From a virus: a DNA stretch of 64,000 nucleotides. The notes beneath the pieces were generated by a model. The model worked only from the letters and a program-made list of their open reading frames with translations. It ran no database searches and was not told the DNA's origin. This document shows, one piece after another, positions 41,386 through 51,063 of the stretch; the first letter of the stretch is position 1, and the number at the start of each line of letters is the position of its first letter. Made by a program: the position numbers and the translations under genes. The DNA lies in IMG/VR virus record IMGVR_UViG_3300026534_000035, positions 1-64,000 of that record; one strand, given 5' to 3'.

Positions 41386-42150
41386 ATGATTGTTTTAAGG
41401 AAACTAGGTGGGAAAGGAATAACGTCAGTAGTTGTAGCTGATCCTTTGTCTGGTTTAAAGGATGGAAGTAATCAGGTATTTAATACTACTACTAATTACA
41501 TTAAAGATAAGATTACTATATTTTTTAATGGACAAGCTCTTCATAGTCCGAGTGATTTTATTCAAAGCGGACCAAAAGAAATAACTTTTATACATGTATT
41601 TCCCACCAGTGATTCAGAACTTAGAGCAATTTATGAAGTAGAAGGAAGCTCATTTAATATTGATCATGGAGCATTAAGTGGTTTATTAGATGATGATCAT
41701 CCACAGTATTTAAATACTGTTAGAGGTGATAGTCGGTATTATACCAAATCAGAGATAAATACTTTATCAGGTACTCTCTATGATGCTATATTAAATCATC
41801 ACGATGAGTTTATAGGTTTATTGGATACCCCGACCACTTATAGTGGTCATGAAGGTAAGTATGTTAAAGTTAGAAATGATGGTTCTGGGTTAGAGTTTTC
41901 TGAAATAAAGGACGAATTAAATGGAAAAGAGTCATTAGTAAGTGGTGCGACTTCTTTGTTTGTGCCTTTTTCTAATGTACTTAGTTCTTCGAATTATACT
42001 ACTACAGTGTCTTTAGAAAACACTATTGATGCAGAACCTTCGATTTACTCTACACTAGTTTCTAACACAACTGTAAGTGGTTTTACTGTTTTATTTTCTG
42101 GTGATATGGATTCACCTAATTATAAACTAAATTGGATAGTTAAAATATGA
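41386..42150 (+). CDS. Tail fibre/appendage protein with DHGALSGLxDDDHPQY motif
   Basis: The 254-aa product has an N-terminal beta domain (residues 1-85: VFNTTTNYIKDKITIFFNGQAL). Around 92-125 it has DHGALSGLLDDDHPQYLNTVRGDSRYYTKSEI, the metal-binding-type shaft motif of phage fibres. Next comes LLDTPTTYSGHEGKYVKVRNDGSGLEF, shared with the genes at 3922 and 49519. The C terminus (AEPSIYSTLV...GFTVLFSGDMDSPNYKLNW) is shared with the next gene. Inferred to be a fibre piece in a modular set. Confidence 0.65.
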   Translation: MIVLRKLGGKGITSVVVADPLSGLKDGSNQVFNTTTNYIKDKITIFFNGQALHSPSDFIQSGPKEITFIHVFPTSDSELRAIYEVEGSSFNIDHGALSGLLDDDHPQYLNTVRGDSRYYTKSEINTLSGTLYDAILNHHDEFIGLLDTPTTYSGHEGKYVKVRNDGSGLEFSEIKDELNGKESLVSGATSLFVPFSNVLSSSNYTTTVSLENTIDAEPSIYSTLVSNTTVSGFTVLFSGDMDSPNYKLNWIVKI

Positions 42151-42166
42151 GGAGGGTATTTAATAA

Positions 42167-43222
42167 ATGGCTAAATTTCAAAGCAAACATTTAAAACTAA
42201 AAGACAACCAACGAGTTTATTTTGGCACTGGTGACGATGTTAGTTTGTATTATGATGGCACTGATTTTCTGTCAGACGCCCCTATAGTTGGAGAAAAAGC
42301 TACTAAAAACACACATTTAGTTCGTTATGACCAACTATTGACTACTTCTGGAACATTACAGGATCAAATCACAGCGTTGTCTATATTAGATTGGCAGGAA
42401 TCGGTTGAATCTCGTTCAGCTACTCCGCCTGCTACTCCTGCTCAAGGGCAAAGGTTTTTAGTAATACCAACAGCTACTGGCGCCTGGGCGGGACATGAAG
42501 ACGATATAGCTGAATATAATGGTAGTTCTTGGGATTTTGTAACTCCTACAGCAGGCACTGCCGTATATGTGGAAGATGAACAACTTCTATATTTGTATGA
42601 TGGTTCACAGTGGGGGCCTATGGGAATGTCTATGTCCCATAGTGACTTGCAAGATTTAGGAAATGATGATCATACTCAATACATTAGAGTAGATGGAACT
42701 AGAGCTTTTACAAGCACCGTTGGTGGCGTTGATCCTATAGCATCTAGTGATTTAACTACTAAAAACTATGTAGATAATGAGATTGCTACTTTAAGTGGTT
42801 CCTTAGTCAATGACATGATCACTGACCATGGTGATTTAACTGGATTAGGAGATGATGATCATCCACAGTATGTGAGAGTGGATGGAACCAGAGGTTTTAC
42901 GGCTACCGTTAGTGGTGTTGATCCAGTGCAGCCTACTGATCTAGCTACCAAAGAATATGTTGATCAACAGGTCGGCGGAGGAATTAAAACTGGTAGAGAA
43001 ACTTTAGCTACTAATGACAGTAGTAAGTCAGTAACCTTTGCTAGTGCTTACGCAGATACTAATTATACTATTAGTGTTATGATGAATAACACGGTGGACG
43101 CTAATCCAGCTATTTATCCGACAATTATTTCTGCTAAGGCAACTACTGGGTTTACAGTTTTATTTTCTGGTGATATTGATTCTACTAATTATCAACTTGA
43201 ATGGATTTGTGTGCACGACTAA
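42167..43222 (+). CDS. Tail fibre protein with DUF2793-like domain
   Basis: The 351-aa product starts KFQSKHLKLKDNQRVYFGTGDDVSLYYDGTD, an N-terminal module shared with the gene at 43245. Residues 75-155 (LDWQESVESRSATPPATPAQGQRFLV...GHEDDIAEYNGSSWDFVTP..LYLYDGSQW) match the DUF2793 pattern common in phage fibre proteins. Two copies of L..L.GNDDHTQYIRVDGTRAF and DDDHPQYVRVDGTRGF follow, then a C terminus like that of the previous gene. Inferred to be an adhesin shaft plus tip. Confidence 0.7.
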   Translation: MAKFQSKHLKLKDNQRVYFGTGDDVSLYYDGTDFLSDAPIVGEKATKNTHLVRYDQLLTTSGTLQDQITALSILDWQESVESRSATPPATPAQGQRFLVIPTATGAWAGHEDDIAEYNGSSWDFVTPTAGTAVYVEDEQLLYLYDGSQWGPMGMSMSHSDLQDLGNDDHTQYIRVDGTRAFTSTVGGVDPIASSDLTTKNYVDNEIATLSGSLVNDMITDHGDLTGLGDDDHPQYVRVDGTRGFTATVSGVDPVQPTDLATKEYVDQQVGGGIKTGRETLATNDSSKSVTFASAYADTNYTISVMMNNTVDANPAIYPTIISAKATTGFTVLFSGDIDSTNYQLEWICVHD

Positions 43223-43244
43223 ATAAACTTAATGGCGGAAAACA

Positions 43245-45278
43245 ATGGGTAGATTTAAGGGTAAAGACTTATATCTAAAAAACGATGACCAAATTTATTT
43301 TGGTGATAATAAGGAAGTCGCTCTGTGGTATGACAACAATGATTTGCAATTAAATCATACCATTAGTGGTGTTGCTGCCACAGAGGACTACCATCTTGTA
43401 CAAAAGCAATATGTAGACGCTACTGCTTCTGGGAGCCAAGGCCCTCCAGGATATGGGGTATTTGCGTTTGCTAGGGTAGATGCTGATGGTACGCTTAGAG
43501 ATAGTTATAATTTATCTGTTAATAAATCTGCTACTGGAACTTACGATTTTACTTTCACATCTCGACCTAAAAATGAATATTATAGTGTACAAGCGCAGCC
43601 GTATCAAACTGTTACCGATACGAACGCTATGGTATCAAATGTAACTACTACTGGTTTTACTATTAAAGTAGGGCAAGGTGATAATGGGTCTTCTCCAGAT
43701 ACACTGCGGGATACTGATTTTTCGGTAATAGTTATAAACTCAGATGGATCAACTACTACGGCTAGCGGAGTAGGTTATTTGTGTGCATGTCAAATAAGAC
43801 GTACTACAGATTATACATATACCACATCTTGGGAGGATGTAACTTGCGACACTACGGACGTTGAAAATACTTCATTACTAACTCATGATACTACTAACAC
43901 TGAACGTATTAATATTGGAGCTACAGGTATATATTCAATAAGTTATGACATGAAAGCCGCGTTAGATCCAAATTCTTCTACGAGTGTTGTTAGGGCGTCT
44001 GGTAGGTTGGTGAAGAATGATACCACCGTTATTCCAGGTAGTGTGATTTACGCGGATGTGTATCAGGGAGAGATCCATGATGTAGATGCTACTTGTATTG
44101 CGCAGCTTACAGTTGGTGATTTTATTTCCTTGCAAGCTATGAAGGGTAACACCGATACCATGACAGCTCCTTACGACACTATTTTAAATATAGTAAAATT
44201 AGATGGAGTTAAAGGAGTTAAAGGAGATAAAGGAGATAAAGGAGATAAAGGCGAAGACGGTGTAGTCACTATTTCAGGGTCTCTTACAGGTTATTTTGAT
44301 GCTTATGATAGCACTGGGGGAACGACTGTTGGTACATCTTGGGTAGATGTGCCACTTACTACCGAAAGACATAAAACATCTGATTTATTTTCTCATAGTT
44401 CGGGTTCTTCTGAATTGGAAGTACTTAAGTCTTATACATATATAATTACTGCTAGAGTTACTACAGCTATTACCAATGGTACTAACAGAACTGATAGTAT
44501 TATGCGAATAGTTAAAGATACTGGAAGTGGTTATTCAGAAATTCCAGGCTCGCGCGGAAAAATGTATAACAGAACCAATAATTATGGAGAGAATACTGCT
44601 ACAGTAACTGTTATAACTCCTTTGAATAAAAACGATAAAATAAAAGTTCAGGCGATTAGAGATAATGGAACTTCTACTCTTGAATTAGAACAAAACGGTT
44701 CGTCTCTTTCTGTTTTTACTACTACTGGAGAAAAGGGTGAAAAGGGTGCTGATGGGGCTCCTGGATCAGGTTCCAATATGTCAATAAAACACGAAGACAC
44801 TACTGTATCAGGTAGCCCATTTTCAATAATGAATTTTACTGGAGATTCTGTACAGGATGTGAGAGATGAAGGCGGAGGTCAAGTAGAAGTTTATATAGAG
44901 TCTACTTTTGGTTCTTGGTATGGTTGGGCTACAAGTGATAGCACTAGTAGTACTAATAGCACTTCTTATGTTAATAAGCTGATTTATACTACTCCAACTG
45001 TTCCTGCGGGAGATTATAGAATAGGTTGGCAATTTGAATGGCGCAGAAACAGTACTGGTAATGATTTTAAAGCACGGGTACAAATAGATGATACTACTAC
45101 ATTAATGGAAATGAATGAAGAAAGTAAGGATCCTAATTCGTGGCACCATGTGGGAGGTTTTTCTATTTCTAGTTTATCTAATGCAATTCATCACATAGAT
45201 ATAGATTTTTCCGGGGAAACTACTAGTAATCGGAGCTATATTAGAAGAGCACGAATTGAGTTTTGGAGGATTTCTTAA
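43245..45278 (+). CDS. Tail fibre protein with collagen-like segments
   Basis: The 677-aa product has an N-terminal module (RFKGKDLYLKNDDQIYFGDNKEVALWYDNND) paralogous to that of the gene at 42167. Gly-X-Y triplet runs appear around 66-72 (SQGPPGYG), about 326-342 (GVKGVKGDKGDKGDKGEDG) and about 495-507 (GEKGEKGADGAPG); such triplets form collagen-like triple helices in phage fibres. Between them lie two beta domains of about 150 aa (YLCACQIRRTTDYTYTTSWEDV..., GYFDAYDSTGGTTVGTSWVDV). The C-terminal domain ends IEFWRIS, like IEFWRVG in the next gene. Confidence 0.7.
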   Translation: MGRFKGKDLYLKNDDQIYFGDNKEVALWYDNNDLQLNHTISGVAATEDYHLVQKQYVDATASGSQGPPGYGVFAFARVDADGTLRDSYNLSVNKSATGTYDFTFTSRPKNEYYSVQAQPYQTVTDTNAMVSNVTTTGFTIKVGQGDNGSSPDTLRDTDFSVIVINSDGSTTTASGVGYLCACQIRRTTDYTYTTSWEDVTCDTTDVENTSLLTHDTTNTERINIGATGIYSISYDMKAALDPNSSTSVVRASGRLVKNDTTVIPGSVIYADVYQGEIHDVDATCIAQLTVGDFISLQAMKGNTDTMTAPYDTILNIVKLDGVKGVKGDKGDKGDKGEDGVVTISGSLTGYFDAYDSTGGTTVGTSWVDVPLTTERHKTSDLFSHSSGSSELEVLKSYTYIITARVTTAITNGTNRTDSIMRIVKDTGSGYSEIPGSRGKMYNRTNNYGENTATVTVITPLNKNDKIKVQAIRDNGTSTLELEQNGSSLSVFTTTGEKGEKGADGAPGSGSNMSIKHEDTTVSGSPFSIMNFTGDSVQDVRDEGGGQVEVYIESTFGSWYGWATSDSTSSTNSTSYVNKLIYTTPTVPAGDYRIGWQFEWRRNSTGNDFKARVQIDDTTTLMEMNEESKDPNSWHHVGGFSISSLSNAIHHIDIDFSGETTSNRSYIRRARIEFWRIS

Positions 45279-45299
45279 TGATAGGGGGTAAGGTAAAAA

Positions 45300-47198
45300 A
45301 TGAGTTTTAAATACATATATTCTATAGAAAAGGATTTTCCTAATTCTAAAGTTGACACAGAAGCTCTTGTTTATGAGATAAGAGAATCTAGTATAACTAT
45401 AGCCTTGGATTACGTTTTTATATCTAATGAAATAGAATGTCATATATTTATGAAGGCGGAGCTTGTTGAAGATGAACATCTTATTTTAAATCAAATAGTT
45501 AGTCAACATACAGGAGAACCTCTTCCAGGAGTACAACAATCTAATACAGTTGATGTTACCAGAATAATTAATGAGAATAATAAGTGTGTTGATGTAGACG
45601 ATCGTGGAAGAATGAAAGTTTTGAGTTTTGTTACCCCCCAAGAACACGAGCTTTCAGGTCCCCAGCATACTGGGAGGTTGTCTTCAAAACAACTCCCCGA
45701 TTGTGTGGCTAGATGCACAGATTTAACGGCTTTGTCGGGAACTCTAACTCAAAATATGTATGATTTTGCAGAAGAGTATTATGATAAACCGGAGATAGAT
45801 TTATTTTTGAAGGGAAAGGCTCCACTGGCGCATGATCATGATTTACGATATTATAAAAAACCAGAAATAGATGATTTAATTATTACAGATCATAATAAAT
45901 TATCAGGCCTATCTAATGATGATCACTTACAGTATTTGAATGTTGAGAGAGGCGATGATAGGTATTTTACTAAAATTTCTGTTTATACTATTTCAGGTAG
46001 TTTACAGAATGATATAGATAGCAAGTCAGACAGCAACCATATACATGATGATAGGTATTATACTGAAGAGGAAGTAAATTCTAAATTATCTAGTAAGTCT
46101 GACCTTTCTCATACACATTTACATAAAGATTTAGATGGACTATCTGAAGATGACCATCCACAATATCTATTGGCTAATGGCAAGCGACATGTCGATGGTG
46201 ATTTAATTATTTTTGGTAACTTATCTGTTAGTGGGACCCAGTTTATTACTAATACTGAGATTGTAGAAATTCAGGATAACTTACTTCTTATAAATAATGG
46301 TGAACAAGGGCCTGGTGTTTCTTCTGGATTAGCTGGAATTGAGATAGATAGAGGAACGGAGCCTTCTTACAGATTTATTTTTGATGAAGTTCATGATGCC
46401 TTTAAAGCTGGTGCTTCAGGGACAGAAGATACTGTGGCATTAGTACAGGATTTTCCTATTACAGAAGGATATGTTCCTTATTGGGTTTTACATAATAATG
46501 ATGTAATACCTCATTATGAATTAAGTATAAAGGATAGTTTACATATAAACAACATCGCTTCTAAAGATTTTGTAAATTCCACTGCAATTTCTTTACAGCA
46601 AAACATTGATACAAAAGCAGATTTAAGGCATACCCATGTAGAGTCGGATATTACTAATTTAGTTCATGATGCGGTAAAAATACATGGGAGGCCTATAGAC
46701 AAGCCACAACCCGAAGATGATGGTAAACGCATTATTTATAATGCATCAGAAAACAAATTTGAATTACGACAAAGTGGATCCGGCGGCGGCGGTGAGTCTT
46801 TCCCATTCTCGTATTTTTATAGAGTAGCATCTCCTGAAAAAGTGTCTACTACTGCTTATGAAGAGAAGTGGTATGAGAAAACTAAATTAGTAGTAAATGT
46901 TCCAGAAGGTACTTATAGAATAGGGTGGTATTATCAGTGGTTATGTACATCTACAAGTAGAAGTATCATTGTGAATTTGTTTGAAGATGGGGTAGATTTA
47001 CATGATTATAGATTTGATGGTATTTTATACTCGGAAGTAGAGCCCAAGGATTATAGATGTTATTACACAGATAGTGGTTTTAGATATATAGAGTTGGATG
47101 AAGGTGAGCACACGTTTAGATTGCGTTTTCAAGCAAGTAGACATGGGGCTGTAGTTTATATGTGGAATACAGAGATTGAGTTTTGGAGAGTAGGATAA
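45300..47198 (+). CDS. Modular tail fibre protein
   Basis: The 632-aa product has an N-terminal domain (about 1-85: EKDFPNSKVDTEALVYEIRES, IVSQHTGEPL) also present at the start of the gene at 47215. The shaft has HNKLSGLSNDDHLQYLNVERGDDRYFTK and DLDGLSEDDHPQYLL motifs. Then comes GDLIIFGNLSVSGTQFITNTEIVEIQDNLLLIN, matching residues 290-345 of the gene at 35912. The C-terminal 130 residues (YRIGWYYQWL ... IEFWRVG) are related to the end of the previous gene. Clearly built from modules used elsewhere in the cluster; inferred to be an adhesin. Confidence 0.7.
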   Translation: MSFKYIYSIEKDFPNSKVDTEALVYEIRESSITIALDYVFISNEIECHIFMKAELVEDEHLILNQIVSQHTGEPLPGVQQSNTVDVTRIINENNKCVDVDDRGRMKVLSFVTPQEHELSGPQHTGRLSSKQLPDCVARCTDLTALSGTLTQNMYDFAEEYYDKPEIDLFLKGKAPLAHDHDLRYYKKPEIDDLIITDHNKLSGLSNDDHLQYLNVERGDDRYFTKISVYTISGSLQNDIDSKSDSNHIHDDRYYTEEEVNSKLSSKSDLSHTHLHKDLDGLSEDDHPQYLLANGKRHVDGDLIIFGNLSVSGTQFITNTEIVEIQDNLLLINNGEQGPGVSSGLAGIEIDRGTEPSYRFIFDEVHDAFKAGASGTEDTVALVQDFPITEGYVPYWVLHNNDVIPHYELSIKDSLHINNIASKDFVNSTAISLQQNIDTKADLRHTHVESDITNLVHDAVKIHGRPIDKPQPEDDGKRIIYNASENKFELRQSGSGGGGESFPFSYFYRVASPEKVSTTAYEEKWYEKTKLVVNVPEGTYRIGWYYQWLCTSTSRSIIVNLFEDGVDLHDYRFDGILYSEVEPKDYRCYYTDSGFRYIELDEGEHTFRLRFQASRHGAVVYMWNTEIEFWRVG

Positions 47199-47214
47199 TA
47201 TTGGAGGGATTATT

Positions 47215-48213
47215 ATGGCGGCACAAAAATACACATTTTTAATATCAGTAGATTTTCCTAATAAGATAGTTGCTGCTGATAGGTTGGAAGCGGAGATTAA
47301 TTCAGCGGATGAAATTTTAGTAGCATTGGACTATATTACAGTTGTGGGGGATACTTGTGATATTTGGTTCAAAGAATCTTTGAGTCCAGAAGGGGAAGTT
47401 AAATTACGTGAAATAGTTGCTAATCATAGTGGTCAGCCTTTGGATCAATATGATAAAATAGAAGTGGTAAATAAAGTAGAGTTGGCAGTAACTAATCGGT
47501 CTAATAAATTAGAAGTTCACGAATCTTCTCGTGTTAGAGGAACGACAACATATTTCACTGGCGCCGGAGATAATGTAAATGATATAACGGATGTTGGTAA
47601 TGGAGAACTTTTTATATTAAAACATAGAGTTGGAGAGTCGTTTGAGCAAAATTTGTATATTGATTTCAATATTGTAGAAAACGAGACTTGGATTCATGAG
47701 GGGTATGTAATTTGGCATAATGCCCAATTTGATACTATTTCTTTTACTATTGTCCCTTGTTTAACTGAATACACTGTTTCAAGTGGAACTAATTTTAATT
47801 TATATGGGGGTTATTTAGTAGTTCCTGCAGCAGGTGATGGGCATATTGAAGTGACCTCTGATTTAACTGATGCTAGAGGGGGTCTAGTATATATACCAGT
47901 TTCAGAAGATGGGACTAGGCGTACTCCTGCATTTTGGAATGCAGATTGGAATTCTGCCACGAAGAAGTATGAAAATATAACTCCAGCACCAACGGGAAAT
48001 GGCTCTTACAACATGTTTACATTAGAAGTTCCTTTAGGAAGATTTGTAAATAGATTGCCTCTACTCGGGCAGGGGTTTCAAAGAATGCAAAGTGCTGATT
48101 CAGATGAACTTGGGCAGGGTATGCGGCTTAGAGCCACATTATACACCACTGAGCCAGACCATGACTGGGAAATGGCGTGTATGTTAACATTACATAGAGC
48201 ACACACAGTGTAA
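47215..48213 (+). CDS. Fibre protein sharing the N-terminal domain of the previous gene
   Basis: The 332-aa product begins KYTFLISVDFPNKIVAADRLEAEINS ... IVANHSGQPL, aligned with the start of the 45300 protein, so both may attach at the same site. The rest is beta-rich (NETWIHEGYVIWHNAQFDTISFTIVP, NLYGGYLVVPAAGDGHIEVTSD) with an end AMQ/CMLTLHRAHTV that resembles phage receptor-binding units. No ligand is evident. AGGAGG lies upstream. Confidence 0.6.
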   Translation: MAAQKYTFLISVDFPNKIVAADRLEAEINSADEILVALDYITVVGDTCDIWFKESLSPEGEVKLREIVANHSGQPLDQYDKIEVVNKVELAVTNRSNKLEVHESSRVRGTTTYFTGAGDNVNDITDVGNGELFILKHRVGESFEQNLYIDFNIVENETWIHEGYVIWHNAQFDTISFTIVPCLTEYTVSSGTNFNLYGGYLVVPAAGDGHIEVTSDLTDARGGLVYIPVSEDGTRRTPAFWNADWNSATKKYENITPAPTGNGSYNMFTLEVPLGRFVNRLPLLGQGFQRMQSADSDELGQGMRLRATLYTTEPDHDWEMACMLTLHRAHTV

Positions 48214-48236
48214 GAAGCTGTAGAAAGGATTTAATT

Positions 48237-48953
48237 ATGTATTTATTTTTATCTGATTTACATTTAGGGTCGCCATTATTTAAAATTAAGAATGAATTAT
48301 TAAAATTAATTACTGATGATAAATATAGCAGAATATATATTATCGGGGATATTATTGATACTTGGGAAGAGGACTACCATAAAGTAGTTTCAGAATTTAA
48401 GGATGTAATTGATTGTATAAACAACTCTCCTAAATTTATTGTTCTAATTAAAGGGAATCATGATCCAGAGATAAGTATTATGAAATTCTTGTTTCCTAAC
48501 AAGCCCGTGTATTTTAAATATGAAACGTCTTTGGGTAATAATACGGCCTTATTGTTTCATGGTGATGAATTCGATTATAAAATTACTAAGCATATAACTT
48601 TAGCCAGGTTTTTATTTCCTATACAGTGGTTCTTAGAGCGTCTAGGATTTAATTTTAATTGGTTTACTTTAAACTTATATCATTCTATATCAAAAAAAGT
48701 CCAACATAAAAAATACGATGCCTTGGTGCTGGATATTGAAAAAGAAGCAGTTGAAAAATATAAGGATTATGACTTGATAATTATGGGGCATACACACAAA
48801 CATAAACTAATTAAATTAAGTGATAACAGATACTATATTAATACTGGAGCATTGATAAATTATCCTGTTTATGCTGAGTTTAATGAAGAAGATTCTACCT
48901 TTACAATTAAAAAATTTGAAGGAGTAGAATATAATGATAAAGCTAATTTATAA
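48237..48953 (+). CDS. Calcineurin-like metallophosphoesterase (LpxH-like)
   Basis: The 238-aa enzyme has the full set of phosphoesterase motifs: FLSDLHLGS (Asp7, His9), YIIGDIIDTW, IKGNHDPE, FHGDEFD and IMGHTHKHK. The fold binds two metals and cleaves phosphomono- or diesters. The HGDEFD spacing and length resemble UDP-2,3-diacylglucosamine hydrolase LpxH, which acts on lipid A precursors, but protein phosphatase and nuclease relatives share these motifs. It overlaps the next gene by 20 nt. An enzyme inside a fibre block is unusual. Confidence 0.8.
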   Translation: MYLFLSDLHLGSPLFKIKNELLKLITDDKYSRIYIIGDIIDTWEEDYHKVVSEFKDVIDCINNSPKFIVLIKGNHDPEISIMKFLFPNKPVYFKYETSLGNNTALLFHGDEFDYKITKHITLARFLFPIQWFLERLGFNFNWFTLNLYHSISKKVQHKKYDALVLDIEKEAVEKYKDYDLIIMGHTHKHKLIKLSDNRYYINTGALINYPVYAEFNEEDSTFTIKKFEGVEYNDKANL

Positions 48954-49509
48954 CATTAAATCTAAAATAATAGCCTGGGTAGCTGATATACGTATTTATG
49001 GTTGGCCGATGTTTTTTATATTTGCTGGGGAGTCACACTATCAAATAAAAGGGCCAGACCAACGTCAAATTTTGAATTTATTACAACCAGGGGATGTTTT
49101 ACTGAGGCGGTATGATCACTATTTAGGTAGTTTAACTATAAAAGGGTATTGGTCTCATGCTGCTTTATACGTTGGGGACGATCATGTTATTCATATGTTA
49201 GGTAAAGGAGTTACGAAAGAGGATATCCTTACTTTTATGAGATGTGATAATATAATGATATTAAGATTAAAAGATAACTATATTGTACCTGGAGCAATTG
49301 ATAAAGCATATAAATTTTTAAATGAGGGCGTGAATTATGATTATAATTTTGACTATACTACCGCTGCTAGGCTATACTGTACTGAAATGGTAGATAATTG
49401 CATAGGTTACAAAGTTAAACAAGAATATCCTGATAAAAAATTCATCCTTCCAGATTATTTTAAAGACTGTACTGATGTGTTTGACATTATTTGGACAAAG
49501 AAAAAATAG
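48934..49509 (+). CDS. Permuted papain-like peptidase (YiiX/NlpC-P60 superfamily)
   Basis: The 191-aa product has the pattern of YiiX/YaeF-type enzymes, circularly permuted relatives of NlpC/P60: GDVLLRR at residue 53, then YWSHAALYVGDDHVIHM with the catalytic His, and late in the chain LYCTEMVDNC with the catalytic Cys. Relatives cleave amide bonds in cell-wall peptides or act on lipids. Its start lies inside the phosphoesterase gene (AAGGAG, 20-nt overlap), pointing to coupled translation. An N-terminal hydrophobic stretch (IIAWVADIRIYGWPMFFIF) may associate with membrane. Confidence 0.7.
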   Translation: MIKLIYNIKSKIIAWVADIRIYGWPMFFIFAGESHYQIKGPDQRQILNLLQPGDVLLRRYDHYLGSLTIKGYWSHAALYVGDDHVIHMLGKGVTKEDILTFMRCDNIMILRLKDNYIVPGAIDKAYKFLNEGVNYDYNFDYTTAARLYCTEMVDNCIGYKVKQEYPDKKFILPDYFKDCTDVFDIIWTKKK

Positions 49510-49518
49510 AGGTGTGTT

Positions 49519-50001
49519 ATGGCACGTAGTGAAATTAGAGAAGATCAAGTAAAAGATGATGATTTTTTGTCGCCGTGGGAACACGATCATGAAGCACACC
49601 ATTATTTTATACGAGAGTTAGATACACCTACTACATATAGTGGGTATGCTGGTAAGTATGTAAGAGTTGATACTACTGCTAGTGGACTTATTTTTTCGGA
49701 TGTTGTGTTAGAGGAAAATTGGCAAAAAATATCTTCAAATTATACTGCCTCTGTTGGTGACTGTTTGTTTTTGGACTCTACTGTAAGTGGTATTGTGATA
49801 ACTTTGCCAAGTAATCCTTCAATGGGTAACAAGATAAAGTTTATAGATGGTCCAGGTAATTGTTCTACTAATAATGTAACAATTTCTGGCGCGGGCCAAA
49901 AGATTTTTGGAAATAATGATGATCTTATAGTAGATGAAGACGATGCATATTTTGCATTGGTTTATTATAATAGTTCTGTTGGTTGGAAATTAGGAGTGTA
50001 A
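49519..50001 (+). CDS. Short fibre protein made of two shared modules
   Basis: The 160-aa product has residues 32-60 ELDTPTTYSGYAGKYVRVDTTASGLIF, like parts of the genes at 3922 and 41386. Residues 70-160 (LFLDSTVSGIVITLPSNPSMGNKIKFIDG...VTISGAGQKIFGNNDDLIVD...LVYYNSSVGW) match modules in the genes at 5937 and 35912. It looks like a minimal adhesin unit, or a spare cassette. It has an AGGTGTG ribosome site with moderate spacing. Confidence 0.6.
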   Translation: MARSEIREDQVKDDDFLSPWEHDHEAHHYFIRELDTPTTYSGYAGKYVRVDTTASGLIFSDVVLEENWQKISSNYTASVGDCLFLDSTVSGIVITLPSNPSMGNKIKFIDGPGNCSTNNVTISGAGQKIFGNNDDLIVDEDDAYFALVYYNSSVGWKLGV

Positions 50002-50019
50002 ATTTTATGGAGGATTGTT

Positions 50020-51063
50020 ATGGATCAAGCTTTTAGTGATTTAAAATATAAATATGTGGATAATGCAATTACTACACTATCCGGAAATATAGTTAGTGAT
50101 GCTCCCTCTCAGTTAGATACATTAAATAAAATAGCTTTGTCTATTAATTCTGACCCAAATTATAAAACTCATACCCATGATGATTTATATTATGGAAAAG
50201 ATTACATAGACACTGCTCTTAGTGGTACAGGTAGTGGGACTACAAAGTATATGTTGTTTGATTTTAATTTTAATAAAGACTATGATCTTGATACTTTGTT
50301 TACTACCGGATATTCGAGTAACTTTGTCCCTCAAACTGGAATAATAAGTGACGTTATTTTATCGGGATATGTTTCTGGTAAAATTAATATAGAATTAATA
50401 AAAAACAATTCAGTAGAAAATGTGCCAGATGTTGGGACTGTTATTATGACGCCGTCCTCAGGAATTGAGTTTACTGGTAAAGCTTTTGGAGGTGATAAAG
50501 TAATGAATATTACACCTTCTAGGCATGCAAGTAACAATTCAATAGATAGTGATTTGGCAACGTTTGATAACATATTTTTTAATGATTTTGAATACAGGTT
50601 TGGTGATAGCCCCAAACGTCTAATGTCCACTAAAATAACTATTTCTACTCATAATGGTTGGATAAGTACATTAGATGGGAATTTAGATGTTTATTACATC
50701 CCTGTGGGTAAAACAATCCCATCTGAGTATGTGAAGTTAGGCACTATTCATTGTTATAGTGGGGATCCTGATTGGTCTCATCATGTCTCTGAAATTATAG
50801 TTTCTAATAATGGGTGGGTTTATGCTGATGGTATATATCTTGTTCATACAGACGGAGCTTTTGAGGAGGGCTGGGCACACCTTGAAGAAGTTGAGTGTTA
50901 CACGTTTGATAATCCTCCTTATACCGCTGATAGGATAGGCTCTTTTTCAAATTGGTCTGATACCACATTATCTGCTGGAGATATTTTATCTGCTAGATTA
51001 GTAAGTAATCAAAAAAGCATTATTTATGTTAATGTTAGTGTTATTATGGAGGTAAATAGCTAA
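50020..51063 (+). CDS. Virion appendage protein
   Basis: The 347-aa product begins DQAFSDLKYKYVDNAITTLSGNIVSDAPSQLDTLNKIA, a typical phage fibre N-terminal helix followed by a turn, then HTHDDLYYGKDYIDT, the shaft motif, and a beta-rich C terminus (ITISTHNGWISTLDGNLDVYYIPVG, PDWSHHVSEIIVSNNGWVYADG). The next gene starts at 51063, within the stop. Inferred to be a fibre or baseplate-linked protein. Confidence 0.6.
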   Translation: MDQAFSDLKYKYVDNAITTLSGNIVSDAPSQLDTLNKIALSINSDPNYKTHTHDDLYYGKDYIDTALSGTGSGTTKYMLFDFNFNKDYDLDTLFTTGYSSNFVPQTGIISDVILSGYVSGKINIELIKNNSVENVPDVGTVIMTPSSGIEFTGKAFGGDKVMNITPSRHASNNSIDSDLATFDNIFFNDFEYRFGDSPKRLMSTKITISTHNGWISTLDGNLDVYYIPVGKTIPSEYVKLGTIHCYSGDPDWSHHVSEIIVSNNGWVYADGIYLVHTDGAFEEGWAHLEEVECYTFDNPPYTADRIGSFSNWSDTTLSAGDILSARLVSNQKSIIYVNVSVIMEVNS

